A stretch of DNA of 45,300 bases from an uncultured Clostridia bacterium. Its GTDB lineage: Bacteria > Bacillota_A > Clostridia > TANB77 > CAG-508. Each line of letters opens with the position of its first letter. Positions within the stretch are counted from its first letter, which is position 1. Of the stretch, positions 18,434 to 26,478 are shown one piece after another. The notes below the pieces were generated by a model. That model did not search any database, was not told where the DNA came from, and saw only the letters and a list, made by a program, of their open reading frames with translations. Both the position numbers and the translations under genes were made by a program. The stretch spans positions 1-45,300 of the forward strand of contig CALYAC010000037.1 of the NCBI GenBank assembly GCA_944393405.1, written 5' to 3'.

Positions 18434-18913
18434 TTATTTATTTTTTAAATTTTTATATAACTTGTCTTTATCTTTAGACAATATATAACTAACTTTTGAT
18501 TTAGAATACCCTAGTTGTTCTGCTATTTCTCTGTAAGTTTTGTCTTCATCAATTATTAAATGTACTATTTTTTTTGTGTCTTCAGAGCAACCTTCTAAAA
18601 AATTATCTACATCATCAAAGCATACACTATCTAAGTTTATACTATCATACATTTCTTCTTCTAATTTTACATTTTGTTCTTTATTCTTTTTATAATACCT
18701 TGATATATGGTCTTTGATATATGGATAAGCATACGTTAAAAATTCAACTCCTAATGTAGAATCATAATTTTTTTCTGCTTTCAGCAATCCTACATACCCC
18801 TCTTGAATTAAATCTTTTTGTAGCTCTTTGTTTTTTGTTAATTTTTTAGCAAAACTCGTGATAACTTCATTACATTTTTTATAATTCATAAACTTTTTTC
18901 CTGATTCTGACAC
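18434..18913 (-). CDS. Sigma70-family RNA polymerase sigma factor
   Basis: Small phage-encoded sigma factor. Region 2 is recognisable in KDLIQEGYVGLLKAEKNYDSTLGVEFLTYAYPYIKDHI, with the core-binding and -10 recognition helices. Region 4 is a C-terminal helix-turn-helix, DKTYREIAEQLGYSKSKVSYIL. There is no region 1 or 3, so it is like ECF or phage middle/late sigma factors. The start is uncertain: GTG at 18913 has AGGTGA 5 nt upstream, GTG at 18922 directly follows the previous stop, and ATG at 18889 is also possible. It may read a promoter class distinct from the host type, such as the TTTACATAAT boxes in this window (inference). Confidence 0.85.
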   Translation of the reverse strand: MSESGKKFMNYKKCNEVITSFAKKLTKNKELQKDLIQEGYVGLLKAEKNYDSTLGVEFLTYAYPYIKDHISRYYKKNKEQNVKLEEEMYDSINLDSVCFDDVDNFLEGCSEDTKKIVHLIIDEDKTYREIAEQLGYSKSKVSYILSKDKDKLYKNLKNK

Positions 18914-18922
18914 GGTTATCAC

Positions 18923-19429
18923 CTACTTAAATTGAACTTTCCCTTGAGTCTGAATAATGTTAGTTCCCTCGATTATTTCACCAGTTTCTTTGAAATGTTT
19001 TTTTATTGCTGATTTGTCTACAGATATTTCAGTTTTTGTCTTTTTATATTCTTCTGGAACTTTATCTATATCTGTTACCTCAATACTGATGTCAACCCTA
19101 TTAGGAACTACCATATTTCCTATTGTAGTTTCAATTTTCTTTAAGTTTAGTTTTTTCATATTTTGAGTAATAGCTTCTCTTAGGTATTCCTTTCTTTCTT
19201 CTGCTTTTTTCTTTCTAGCTTGAAGTTCTGCAATTTCTGCTTTTAGCCCATCAATATGAGAATCATTTGTCTTAAAGAATTGAATTACCTCTTCTGCTGA
19301 ATTTTGGATTTTATTGGCTAAGATATTTGTTAGTTCTGCTTGTTCTTCCTCTGTTAAAACATCTCTGTCAACTAAATCACATAAATAATCAAATTCCGCA
19401 GATACATTATATAGAGTTAAATCTGCCAT
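18923..19429 (-). CDS. Siphovirus Gp157-like protein
   Basis: 168-residue protein of the Gp157 family, found beside phage recombination genes. The features match: an N-terminal helix, a long coiled coil (about residues 45-90, EIAELQARKKKAEERKEYL), then the conserved beta segment KKIETTIGNMVV and the C-terminal signature VPEEYKK...DKSAIKKHFKETGEIIEG. The biochemical role of the family is poorly known. The ATG at 19429 is preferred because AAAGGAGGG precedes it by 6 nt. An operator copy lies immediately upstream of that site. It heads the operon containing sigma factor, SSB-like and Sak4-like genes. Confidence 0.82.
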   Translation of the reverse strand: MADLTLYNVSAEFDYLCDLVDRDVLTEEEQAELTNILANKIQNSAEEVIQFFKTNDSHIDGLKAEIAELQARKKKAEERKEYLREAITQNMKKLNLKKIETTIGNMVVPNRVDISIEVTDIDKVPEEYKKTKTEISVDKSAIKKHFKETGEIIEGTNIIQTQGKVQFK

Positions 19430-19443
19430 TCTTTCCCTCCTTT

Positions 19444-19530
19444 CTGTCAAGATGTTGACAACATTATGTAAAAAAAATTAGCTTGTTGTTACTATATAAT
19501 ATATTTTTTTATTTGTCAAGTTATTGACAA
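19444..19530 (-). promoter_or_regulatory. Promoter with two operators for the Gp157 operon
   Basis: Minus-strand -35 TTGACA (19519-19514) inside palindrome 19513-19530, 17-bp spacer, -10 TATAGT (19496-19491). A second palindrome (19444-19461), preceded by TTTACATAAT, sits in the 5' UTR directly before the AAAGGAGGG site, so binding there could also affect translation. Confidence 0.78.
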
Positions 19531-19546
19531 AATTTTAATATCTATT

Positions 19547-21256
19547 TTATTCTTCCTCTTCATCTTCTTCCCAAAATGAGCATCTATCAATAATTGGGAG
19601 ATGTTCTTTAATGAACTCTTTTGTATTCTTCTCTAAATCATAACAAAGATAGAGGTTTTCTTTTGTTCTTGTTTCTGCAATATATTTTAGATTTTTTTCT
19701 TGAATAAAATATTCTCCACCCATTCCAAATTCATATGGCATTCCAAAATAATTTACAATAAAAACATTTTTTGCTTCAAGACCTTTCATTGCATGAATAG
19801 ACCCTAAAACTATACATTCTTCTGATGGCTCTGTCTTTGCAATACTTCTAATAAAATCGGTAAATCCTTTAGCATTACTTTTAAAGCCATATCTTTCATA
19901 GTTCATTTGGAAAAAAGTTAATAATTGTGACATAATACTAAAAATATCTTCTTCTTCCATGTCTATTACATTTTTCACTTCTTTTTCTTCTGCTTCTTTT
20001 CTATTATTTTCTTTTCGACTTTCTTTTTCAATAAACTTCTCTACATCTTCTATTGTTTTTATCCTTTTTCTGTCATCAATTTCTTTAATAATTCTAAAAA
20101 GGAATTCGCTCTTTTTGAAATATACTTTTCTCTTCCCTTTTATTAGCATTAAATATATTTCTACAAGGTCTTTATTCTTTCTTGCCATAATCAAGTCTCC
20201 ATAATCAGCATATTTTACTACATCGAGATTTGATATAATATTTATTGTTCCTTCTTTTGCAGTAGGAGCATCTTCAATTAATGGAGCATGTTCTCTTGCT
20301 AAAACTAATGCTTTTTTTGGACATCTATAGCAGATATTTAGGTGTAAGTCTTTTGCATCAAACTGATTCCTAATATGGTTTATACTATTGCAATCGGCTC
20401 CATTAAATTTATAAATTGCTTGGTGTTCATCTCCAACAAACAAGTACCTTGTTGGCTTATATGGGTTCATATATTGAAGTCTTTTTATAAAGCGTTGCTG
20501 TAATGTAGATATGTCTTGTGCCTCATCTACCCCAACAAATTCTGTATACCATTTCAGCCAAGGTGGTGGAAATAATTGTAGGTGAACAGGAAGATATATT
20601 TGTTCAAGGAAATCATATTCCCCAGTTTTTTCAAAAAAATCTATTGATTCTTCAATGGCATCTGAAACTATAAAACTCCATTCTAATCTTGGAATTGAAG
20701 TTATTTGAAGAATCTCTTTTCTAAAAATAAACAAGCCTTCATCAGAAATTAAGTGGTCAATAGCCTTATGGTCTTTATAATCTATACAATGACACCTTAC
20801 TAAGTCGCAGCAGGTTTTTGCATGTTTTTTTATTGTATCCATTGCTAATTTTGACTCCATAGCACCATGCGGAAGCTCTTTGTTCTCTCTTCGTAATCTA
20901 TCTAATATGACTCCATCTAAAATGTCTGATGTTAATTTACTACTTTTTAATACAGGGTCTTTGTTTAATTTGGTTTTGCAATAATCAATTAAAGTCATAT
21001 TTCCTAAAGCATTAACAGTATATATCTTTAGCTTCTTCGAATCTATTAAAGGTTTTATGTCTTCTCTTTCGCTTAACTCGTCTGCAATATGTTTATTAAA
21101 AGCCAAGAATAACATTTTAGAAGGAACTGCCTTTGCCACCATCTCTAATGTAGTGGTTTTTCCTGTGCCTGCAAGAGCATTAACTAATCCACTTCCACGT
21201 CCATTTTTCACCCAATCTAAAATTTCTTTTTGATATTTACTTGGCTCTCTTTTCAT
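19547..21256 (-). CDS. UvrD/Rep-like SF1A DNA helicase
   Basis: ATP-dependent helicase, 569 residues. Motifs in order: Walker A NALAGTGKTTT (K33), motif Ia LFLAFNKHIADEL, Walker B EFVGVDEAQDIS (about 240-251), motif III LFVGDEHQAIYKFNGAD, motif V GSIHAMKGLEAKNVFIV and motif VI AETRTKENLYLCY. The Q motif at the start (PSKYQKEILDW) and the overall length fit compact phage UvrD-type helicases. The C-terminus is a short Glu run. It lies between a metallophosphoesterase operon and the Gp157 promoter, and is the second SF1 helicase in the window. Confidence 0.9.
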   Translation of the reverse strand: MKREPSKYQKEILDWVKNGRGSGLVNALAGTGKTTTLEMVAKAVPSKMLFLAFNKHIADELSEREDIKPLIDSKKLKIYTVNALGNMTLIDYCKTKLNKDPVLKSSKLTSDILDGVILDRLRRENKELPHGAMESKLAMDTIKKHAKTCCDLVRCHCIDYKDHKAIDHLISDEGLFIFRKEILQITSIPRLEWSFIVSDAIEESIDFFEKTGEYDFLEQIYLPVHLQLFPPPWLKWYTEFVGVDEAQDISTLQQRFIKRLQYMNPYKPTRYLFVGDEHQAIYKFNGADCNSINHIRNQFDAKDLHLNICYRCPKKALVLAREHAPLIEDAPTAKEGTINIISNLDVVKYADYGDLIMARKNKDLVEIYLMLIKGKRKVYFKKSEFLFRIIKEIDDRKRIKTIEDVEKFIEKESRKENNRKEAEEKEVKNVIDMEEEDIFSIMSQLLTFFQMNYERYGFKSNAKGFTDFIRSIAKTEPSEECIVLGSIHAMKGLEAKNVFIVNYFGMPYEFGMGGEYFIQEKNLKYIAETRTKENLYLCYDLEKNTKEFIKEHLPIIDRCSFWEEDEEEE

Positions 21257-21281
21257 TTTCCTTCTTCTCCTTCTCTACAAT

Positions 21282-21806
21282 TTATATTAATCTATATCTA
21301 TTTATTAGTCCCCTTTTAATAATTTCTACATAAGTTTTACTTATTTTATCTGCCACATCATCACAACAAAAATCTACATTATATTCATCTATTTTATTTT
21401 CAACAAATGTAATTATGTTCTCCATGAATTCTTTTTTTGAGATAACATAATTATATTGCTTTTCATAAGTTTCTTGAGTTTCTTTATTGAAACATTCCTT
21501 TATAACAGAAACTTTCACGTCATCTAAAGCATCATAGTCTACATCTTCTGGTAGTCTTCCCTCTGCAAATGTATATATACTAATATAAGCAAAAGTTCCT
21601 TCACAATCTATTTCTAAATATAAATTCCTACAGCCGATAGTGCAATAATTGTTTAAGACTTGGACAAGGCTTAAAAGGTCATAAAAAAAACGACTGTTCA
21701 AATAACTTACGGGAATTATCATATCATTATTGATATTCAAATCTAACCATCCACCTTTTATTTGTGAATCTTCCATAAATATTTTACTAACTCGTTCTTC
21801 TTTCAT
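21282..21806 (-). CDS. Hypothetical protein (174 aa)
   Basis: Unrecognised soluble protein beginning MKEERVSKIFMEDSQIKGGWLDLNINND. It has hydrophobic strands (ENIITFVENKIDE, TYVEIIKRGLINRYRLI) and a CC pair near residue 150. The ATG at 21806 has GGAGAG upstream and lies inside the end of the metallophosphoesterase gene (20-nt overlap), so the two are translationally coupled. Confidence 0.6.
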   Translation of the reverse strand: MKEERVSKIFMEDSQIKGGWLDLNINNDMIIPVSYLNSRFFYDLLSLVQVLNNYCTIGCRNLYLEIDCEGTFAYISIYTFAEGRLPEDVDYDALDDVKVSVIKECFNKETQETYEKQYNYVISKKEFMENIITFVENKIDEYNVDFCCDDVADKISKTYVEIIKRGLINRYRLI

Positions 21807-22353
21807 ATTTATCTCTCCATTCTTCAACTATTTTTATTAAACTAACTGGCTCATAATTTATCATTTCTATACTTACACATATATGATTATCTTGATTAAA
21901 TTGATTTATATCTAAAGGAGCATTATGTATATGTCCATGAATATTTAGTTTGTCATTAGGAACTACTCTAGGGTAATGTGATAGGATTACATCGCTATCT
22001 GTTTTTATAAAATCTTGTGGAATTCCGAGTATTTCTGTTAACAACATTTCCTTATTTTTGTAGACTTCTTGAAAACCACAGTCTATAAAGAAGCCGTTCC
22101 CTTTTCTTAAATCGTGGTTGCCCTTCAGTAAGATTTTATATCCATTTAGTTGTTGACATATATTAGTTAACTGCTCTTTACTTCCAAAACCAAAGTCTCC
22201 CAGATGCAAGACTATATCTTCATTAGACACCACACTATTCCATTTATTTATTATTAATTCATTCATTTTTTCTACATCTTCAAATGGTCTATTACAATAT
22301 TTTATTATATTATTATGATAAAAGTGTGTATCAGCAATAACATAAATTTCCAT
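21787..22353 (-). CDS. Calcineurin-like metallophosphoesterase
   Basis: Two-metal phosphoesterase, 188 residues. The full motif set is visible: IADTH (D8, H10), LHLGDFGFG (D53), LKGNHD (about 77-81), an isolated His in ILSHYP, and GHIHN near the C-terminal third. Phage relatives act as phosphodiesterases or phosphatases on nucleotides or RNA ends; the substrate cannot be read from sequence. It lies downstream of the Ro60-like gene with its Y RNAs, so an RNA-related role is possible but unproven. Confidence 0.85.
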   Translation of the reverse strand: MEIYVIADTHFYHNNIIKYCNRPFEDVEKMNELIINKWNSVVSNEDIVLHLGDFGFGSKEQLTNICQQLNGYKILLKGNHDLRKGNGFFIDCGFQEVYKNKEMLLTEILGIPQDFIKTDSDVILSHYPRVVPNDKLNIHGHIHNAPLDINQFNQDNHICVSIEMINYEPVSLIKIVEEWRDKYERRTS

Positions 22354-22363
22354 AACAAACTCC

Positions 22364-22894
22364 TTATTTCATTCTTTTATCTGTTTCTTTGTTAATTTGT
22401 TTTTTCGCCATTTCCTCTGACATTTTTTGAATTTGTTTTTGTTGTCTTTCATATTTTAAATCATATGCAGCTTTTGCTTCTTCTCTTTGGACATATACAA
22501 TTCCTGTTACAATTTCTAAGTTTACAGTATCAACGAAACTAACTTTTGATATTATATCAATATCATTTTCATTATACCAATCTGTAACTTTACTTTCTCC
22601 AGAACTTAATGGGTCAACTATTTTCTTAAAATAGAATTCATTTCTTGGAGTTCTATATTCTGGGGCAACATCTTTCTCTGCCTCATCAAGGTCAAAATAT
22701 GTTAATTCCAAAATTTCTATTCCATTACCTTCTGTTCCACCAACATATGTATATTGATGTTGTCCGATAGAAAAAGATGGATTGTTTTCGTGCCATTCTT
22801 TTAATTGTTCTTCAATTTCTTTGTCTTGTGCCCCATTTTTAACTAAAATAAAATGTTTATATGGAGCTTTATCAGGATATTCTTGTCTCCTCAT
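22364..22894 (-). CDS. Hypothetical protein (176 aa) downstream of the Ro60-like gene
   Basis: No family recognised. Reading from ATG 22894 (AAGAGGTG upstream) it starts MRRQEYPDKAPYKHFILVKN; a longer frame upstream would run into the Y RNA and is not used. The middle is beta-rich (HQYTYVGGTEGNGIEILELTYF) and the C-terminus is a charged helix rich in Gln and Lys. It is the first coding gene after the downstream Y RNA and is probably read from the same transcript. Confidence 0.6.
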   Translation of the reverse strand: MRRQEYPDKAPYKHFILVKNGAQDKEIEEQLKEWHENNPSFSIGQHQYTYVGGTEGNGIEILELTYFDLDEAEKDVAPEYRTPRNEFYFKKIVDPLSSGESKVTDWYNENDIDIISKVSFVDTVNLEIVTGIVYVQREEAKAAYDLKYERQQKQIQKMSEEMAKKQINKETDKRMK

Positions 22895-22916
22895 AATTTC
22901 ACCTCTTATTTTTATT

Positions 22917-23042
22917 TTTACAAGATACGTTTTTCGTGCTCTACCCTCTGAGCTAATTACCAAAAACATGGCTGGTAATGTTGGAGTCGAACCAACGACA
23001 ACGGCATTAACAGTGCTATTGATTTGCTGTAAGTATCTTTAT
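22917..23042 (-). ncRNA. Y RNA A with permuted tRNA-like domain
   Basis: On the minus strand the element starts AAAGATAC (23040-23033), has ACAGCAAA shortly after, and ends GTATCTTGT, so the two ends pair. Inside is a tRNA in permuted order: a T-arm (GTTGG TTCGACT CCAAC) and acceptor 3' strand ATTACC, a 12-nt linker (22962-22973), then acceptor 5' strand GGTAAT with a D-arm (AGCTC...GAGC). Bacterial Y RNAs (YrlA type) are known to carry such tRNA-mimicking domains. It directly follows the Ro60-like gene. Confidence 0.8.
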
Positions 23043-23045
23043 TAA

Positions 23046-24578
23046 TTAATCATTTTCTAAAACTTCTTTTACTTTTAAATATCTTGGTGTATTTAATTTA
23101 TTAAGTAGCATTTTTAATGGGTCTGTTTCATTATTTAAGACCATATCAAATATTGTTGTAGAGAAACCTGAGACTAAAGCAACACCTGCTTCATTTTCTT
23201 TTAATGGAATAGTATTTGTTCTTCCACAAATATTCCAGAATACAAGCTTTGGCATTATATATCCAGCTGCTTTAAATTTTTCGTCAATTGTTTTAAATAA
23301 TTTCTTTTGAGTATTTGAGTCTGAATAATATCCAAAATCACAAGTTGCTCCATCAAATTCCATATCAGAAAGAATTAATAATGTTGTTGGCATATCTTCT
23401 TGTGCCATTTTATTTTTAACAGCAGTATCTAAAATTAAGTCAAATGTTTTTTCAATGTTCGTATTAGAGCATTCACTATGTAATAATGCAGTTTGTTTTT
23501 TATTGTAAAGAGTGTCTCCTTCTCTAAAATGAACCAATTGAGGTCTTGAAGAGAAAGTAATGTATGTATTTTTAAACTCTCCCTTTGCTCTTTCTGCAAA
23601 ATATATTGCTAAAGAATTCGCAACATCTAATGCGTTTATACTTGTATTGCCAACATTAGTCCAATCCATACTCCCTGAACCATCTGCAACAACCAATACT
23701 GATTCTGAATCATTTTTTAATTGTGGTAAATTATTCCATAATTGTTGTAATGTTTCATCATAAGAATCTGTTTTATGGTAAATTTCATATGGGAATAATT
23801 TTTTAGCATTGATTTTGACTTCTCCTTTTTTAAGTGATTCTAAATAATTAGTTCTTCTTTCTTCATCATGTCTTAAAAATGCATCTTTGTATATTAAGTT
23901 TGCTTTACTTGGAACAGTCTCATAATTAATTTTGTCCCATTCATTTGCACACATTTTCTTTTCTACAACATCTAAATATGTTCTCATTTTTGATAACGCT
24001 TTCCTATATCTACCAGCATTAAATGTCTTATCTTTTTCTTGTAGTTTTTTTATTAAGATGTTTGCATATCTTCTTTGGTCTTTATTTGAAGTGTTTATGC
24101 TTGGTAGCCATTTTGCTAATAAAGATATTGGTTTATTTTCTTCCATTTTCTTAAAGTCAGAAATCATTGTTTCTGTTAAATATTTAGAAACATCTTCTCT
24201 TTCTCTTGTGTCCAATAATGGTAATAAGTCATCAAATCTACCATATTCTCCAACAAGTGGAATTAGTTCTGCAACATATCCTGGGTAAGCATCTGCTAAA
24301 GCTTTGAAAATAACTTTAAATGTCCTTCTTTCCCCAAGCCCTTCTTCTCTATCTCTAATAAAGAACAAGAATTGTAATGCTAAAACTTCATCTTGTAGAA
24401 AACATTTTTTAAAATCATCTACAATCTCCATTTCTGACATACTTCTATAGCTAGATATTTTAAAATTCATATCTAACATTGGTCTTCCTGTTGTTTTGTA
24501 CCCAACAGCCCCATTTTCTGTAACTGACACATTCCAATCTTCTAAAAGATTGTCTTCTAAATTCTTTAAAAAGCTCAT
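23046..24578 (-). CDS. Ro60-like (TROVE/DUF2828) vWA ring protein
   Basis: Likely bacterial-type Ro60 (Rsr-like) RNA-binding protein, 510 residues. The N-terminal helical-repeat part contains FFIRDREEGLGERRTF, EYGRFDDLL, LLAKWLPS, a Y-x-K-x-LS-x-R segment and NEWDKINYETVPSKAN, patterns of TROVE/DUF2828 proteins. The C-terminal von Willebrand A domain has the metal (MIDAS) motif VVADGSGSM (D299, S301, S303) and LLILSDMEFD. In bacteria Ro60 holds Y RNAs and tethers them to exonucleases for structured-RNA decay. Five Y-RNA-like elements upstream and one downstream on the same strand strongly support this role. The exact family (classical TROVE versus DUF2828) needs a profile search. Confidence 0.85.
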   Translation of the reverse strand: MSFLKNLEDNLLEDWNVSVTENGAVGYKTTGRPMLDMNFKISSYRSMSEMEIVDDFKKCFLQDEVLALQFLFFIRDREEGLGERRTFKVIFKALADAYPGYVAELIPLVGEYGRFDDLLPLLDTREREDVSKYLTETMISDFKKMEENKPISLLAKWLPSINTSNKDQRRYANILIKKLQEKDKTFNAGRYRKALSKMRTYLDVVEKKMCANEWDKINYETVPSKANLIYKDAFLRHDEERRTNYLESLKKGEVKINAKKLFPYEIYHKTDSYDETLQQLWNNLPQLKNDSESVLVVADGSGSMDWTNVGNTSINALDVANSLAIYFAERAKGEFKNTYITFSSRPQLVHFREGDTLYNKKQTALLHSECSNTNIEKTFDLILDTAVKNKMAQEDMPTTLLILSDMEFDGATCDFGYYSDSNTQKKLFKTIDEKFKAAGYIMPKLVFWNICGRTNTIPLKENEAGVALVSGFSTTIFDMVLNNETDPLKMLLNKLNTPRYLKVKEVLEND

Positions 24579-24616
24579 TTTACTTCACTCCTTTTCTAAA
24601 AAACTTTCAGGAGAAA

Positions 24617-24693
24617 TAACGAGATACATTTGGGTGTTTGTTCCCTGCATTTGTTTCAAACAAATTTAAAATATCGCTGTTTGTATCTCTCCC
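24617..24693 (-). ncRNA. Y RNA B (short, tRNA domain absent)
   Basis: Minus strand begins GAGAGATAC, then ACAGCGA, and ends GTATCTCGTT. Compared with its sisters, A-T pairs of the terminal helix become G-C (AGAGAT with ATCTCG), a compensatory change. The interior has an ATTTGTTTGAAACAAAT hairpin instead of a tRNA fold. It is the element nearest the start of the Ro60-like gene. Confidence 0.65.
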
Positions 24694-24716
24694 AAAAAAT
24701 ATAAAATGAGAAAAAA

Positions 24717-24848
24717 TAACAAGATACTAAAAACAAAATTACTGTCGCTCTCCCAGTTGAGCTACCTATTAAAACTAATAAGATTGGACTTGAACCAATA
24801 ACAAACAGTCCCCACAATTGTTTCTGTTATTTGCTGTAAGTATCTTTA
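24717..24848 (-). ncRNA. Y RNA C with permuted tRNA-like domain
   Basis: Minus strand: AAAGATAC, ACAGCAAA, ending GTATCTTGTT. Internally a T-arm (ATTGG TTCAAGT CCAAT), acceptor 3' strand CTTATTA plus G, a TTT linker, then acceptor 5' strand TAATAGG, T8-A9 and a D-arm (GCTC AACTGGGA GAGC). The acceptor pairs over 7 bp. The anticodon arm is replaced by the stem leading to the Ro-binding end. A promoter-type operator lies just upstream (24883-24900). Confidence 0.82.
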
Positions 24849-24882
24849 AGTAAACATAATTAAATTATTTGTAAATTTTTAT

Positions 24883-24900
24883 TTGTCAACATCTTGACAA
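24883..24900 (-). promoter_or_regulatory. Operator and possible promoter for Y RNA C
   Basis: Perfect palindrome TTGTCAA-CATC-TTGACAA. Its minus-strand TTGACA could serve as -35 with a weak TAATTT 16 bp downstream, placing a start shortly before Y RNA C. Confidence 0.55.
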
Positions 24901-24912
24901 ATAGGAGAAAAA

Positions 24913-25027
24913 GAACAAGATGTATTAATCTAGTAGGAAACCTACTTAATGGAATTGAACCATCTCGAATTTCTTGACAATGAAAATCTTTAACCAAATA
25001 AAATAGATTGCTGTATACATCTTTAAA
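24913..25027 (-). ncRNA. Y RNA D with reduced tRNA-like domain
   Basis: The terminal helix is AAAGATGTAT with ATACATCTT, covarying with the GATAC/GTATC of its relatives. ACAGCAA follows the 5' strand. The interior keeps a T-arm-like hairpin (GATGG TTCAATT CCATT) and an acceptor-like hairpin (AGTAGG-TTT-CCTACT), but the D-arm is missing. Confidence 0.65.
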
Positions 25028-25058
25028 ACTTATCTAAAATAGGAATACTTTCTTTAAC

Positions 25059-25147
25059 TAACAAGATAGTTTTAAATGTTTTTACTATTTTAAATCCCAA
25101 ATATAAAACTAAAAACTTGCATTTTATTTTGCTGTAACTATCTTTAT
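25059..25147 (-). ncRNA. Y RNA E
   Basis: The minus strand starts AAAGATAGTTACAGCAAAA and ends ACTATCTTGTT. The terminal helix again covaries (GATAGT with ACTATC). The interior is AT-rich with no tRNA-like fold. It is recognised by the shared ends and position within the cluster. Confidence 0.6.
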
Positions 25148-25167
25148 TTATATTAATTTTTCAAAGT

Positions 25168-25240
25168 TCACAAGATACGAAATAGCTTGGAAAATTAAAA
25201 GTTTTCTGCTAAAAAATTTGCTGTATGTATCTTTGTTGTG
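25168..25240 (-). ncRNA. Y RNA F, first of the cluster
   Basis: The minus strand starts CAAAGATACATACAGCAAA and ends CGTATCTTGTG. Short interior of about 45 nt. A strong promoter ends about 6 nt before its 5' end, so this is the promoter-proximal Y RNA. Confidence 0.65.
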
Positions 25241-25245
25241 TTTAT

Positions 25246-25285
25246 ATATTATCATATAATTTTTTGTTTGTCAAGTTTTTGACAA
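25246..25285 (-). promoter_or_regulatory. Promoter and operator of the Y RNA cluster
   Basis: Minus strand -35 TTGACA (25274-25269), 17-bp spacer, -10 TAATAT (25251-25246). The -35 lies in palindrome 25268-25285. The predicted start falls a few bases before Y RNA F. Confidence 0.78.
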
Positions 25286-25328
25286 ATATTTTTAAAAAAG
25301 TTCTTTTGTTATTTTTTATTGTATCTGA

Positions 25329-25368
25329 ATTATAACATAGATTTTTTATCTTGTCAACTTCTTGACAA
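25329..25368 (-). promoter_or_regulatory. Second promoter upstream of the Y RNA cluster
   Basis: Minus strand -35 TTGACA (25357-25352) in palindrome 25351-25368, 17-bp spacer, perfect -10 TATAAT (25334-25329). No ORF follows before the next promoter, so both feed the Y RNA/Ro60 transcript. Confidence 0.75.
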
Positions 25369-25384
25369 ACATTTTAAAAAAAAT

Positions 25385-25948
25385 TTATTCAAAGATTCTA
25401 GCTCCAACAAAATTTTCAATTTGTTGTTGAACTTCATCTTTTTTTACTTTAAGTCTTGCATCAGCTTCTTTGTCTTGTTGCTCACTTAATTTTATATTTT
25501 CTTCCAGCCATTTTATTTGTGTTTTGTAGGAAGATATTCCAGCCTCACACTCTTTTCTTTCGTTAGCTCTATTTTCTTTTTCTAACTCGATATCATATTC
25601 CAAACTCTCATATTCTTCCATTTTCTTTTTTATATCTTCTGTCATTTTTTCTATATAATATTTATTGAATTCTGTTCCTAAAAATAAATCTACTTTATAT
25701 AAAGTAATTAATTTATTATTTTCTTTATTTGAAATTAAAACCCACCCATCTTTATTAACATAAAAATTTGTTACATTATGGTCTTTTATTTTAGTTTGAC
25801 ATAAGAAGTCCGCACTATCAAATAATTTTTGAATATTTGTTTTTATTCTGTCTCTATTCTGAGCAACAAATTGTTTAATTTCATTTTTTTTCGTTTTGTC
25901 TTGAATTCTTTCTGCATATCTTTCTAAAATATGTTCTGTAAATTCCAA
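25385..25948 (-). CDS. Hypothetical protein with DUF4258-like N-terminus and coiled coil
   Basis: 187 residues. The first about 90 residues (FTEHILERYAERI..., FYVNKDGWVLISNKENNKLITLYKVD) resemble small DUF4258/RelE-like phage proteins, in which a His/Arg-containing helix precedes a beta sheet. The remainder (about 105-175) is a strong coiled coil. No catalytic residues can be assigned. The start codon is TTG, supported by GAGGTG 7 nt upstream. It is the last gene before the Y RNA promoters. Confidence 0.6.
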   Translation of the reverse strand: MEFTEHILERYAERIQDKTKKNEIKQFVAQNRDRIKTNIQKLFDSADFLCQTKIKDHNVTNFYVNKDGWVLISNKENNKLITLYKVDLFLGTEFNKYYIEKMTEDIKKKMEEYESLEYDIELEKENRANERKECEAGISSYKTQIKWLEENIKLSEQQDKEADARLKVKKDEVQQQIENFVGARIFE

Positions 25949-26009
25949 AATATATCACCTCTTTCTCTAAAAAATCTCTAAAATCGTCAGATTCAACTGA
26001 GGTTTACCA

Positions 26010-26079
26010 AGAATCGATTTTGTAGCGTTAGACAACAAGTTATATTCCTTCAAAATAAAAACCTGTTAAAACCGATTCT
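26010..26079 (-). ncRNA. Intergenic long hairpin
   Basis: AGAATCGATTTT (26010-26021) pairs over 12 bp (one G-T) with AAAACCGATTCT (26068-26079), and AACAAG/CCTGTT add an inner stem across an asymmetric loop. It starts at the stop codon of the zinc-finger FVTNSSSSS gene. It lacks the ACAGC motif of the Y RNAs, so it is a separate structure of unknown role. Confidence 0.4.
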
Positions 26080-26476
26080 AAGAGCCAATTTTCTCTTTAA
26101 AGTCGGAATAATTTTTAAAATTTTTCTTGATTTCATTTTTTATGTCATCCATATTTATACTATGGAATTTTTCTAAAAATTTTAATATATCATTATCTAA
26201 AAATACATCGAAGCTACAAATTGGACAATATTTTTCTGGTAATTCATATCTCCAATCTTCATTAAAATCTTCGCTTTCTTCGTCTTCAAATTTTTCTATC
26301 ATTTTTCCAAACTCATCTTCATCAATATGTCTTTCACAAATAGTATGTCCATTAACACATTCCACCATTTCTGCTTCAGACAACATCATATCCCAACCAG
26401 AAGCTTCTTCTCCACAGTAGTCACAAATATAACTACTTGAACTTGAATTTGTAACAAAGCTTTTTCTAAATTTCAT
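26078..26476 (-). CDS. FVTNSSSSS-family protein with zinc finger
   Basis: 132 residues beginning MKFRKSFVTNSSSSSYI, the block shared by five proteins in this region. Immediately after it a Cys-rich module follows: CDYC (18-21), a C..GHTIC..H stretch, and CPIC near residue 87, enough ligands for one or two zinc ions. The rest is acidic. The ATG is preceded by GGAAGATAGTT. Function unknown. Confidence 0.7.
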   Translation of the reverse strand: MKFRKSFVTNSSSSSYICDYCGEEASGWDMMLSEAEMVECVNGHTICERHIDEDEFGKMIEKFEDEESEDFNEDWRYELPEKYCPICSFDVFLDNDILKFLEKFHSINMDDIKNEIKKNFKNYSDFKEKIGS

Positions 26477-26478
26477 AA

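Noticed and set aside
23932..24288. Plus-strand ORF of 118 codons
   Set aside because: Shadow of the Ro60-like gene in another frame, with no promoter or ribosome site.
26010..26079. Seventh Y RNA
   Set aside because: It has a long hairpin but lacks the AAAGATAC and ACAGC ends shared by the six elements.
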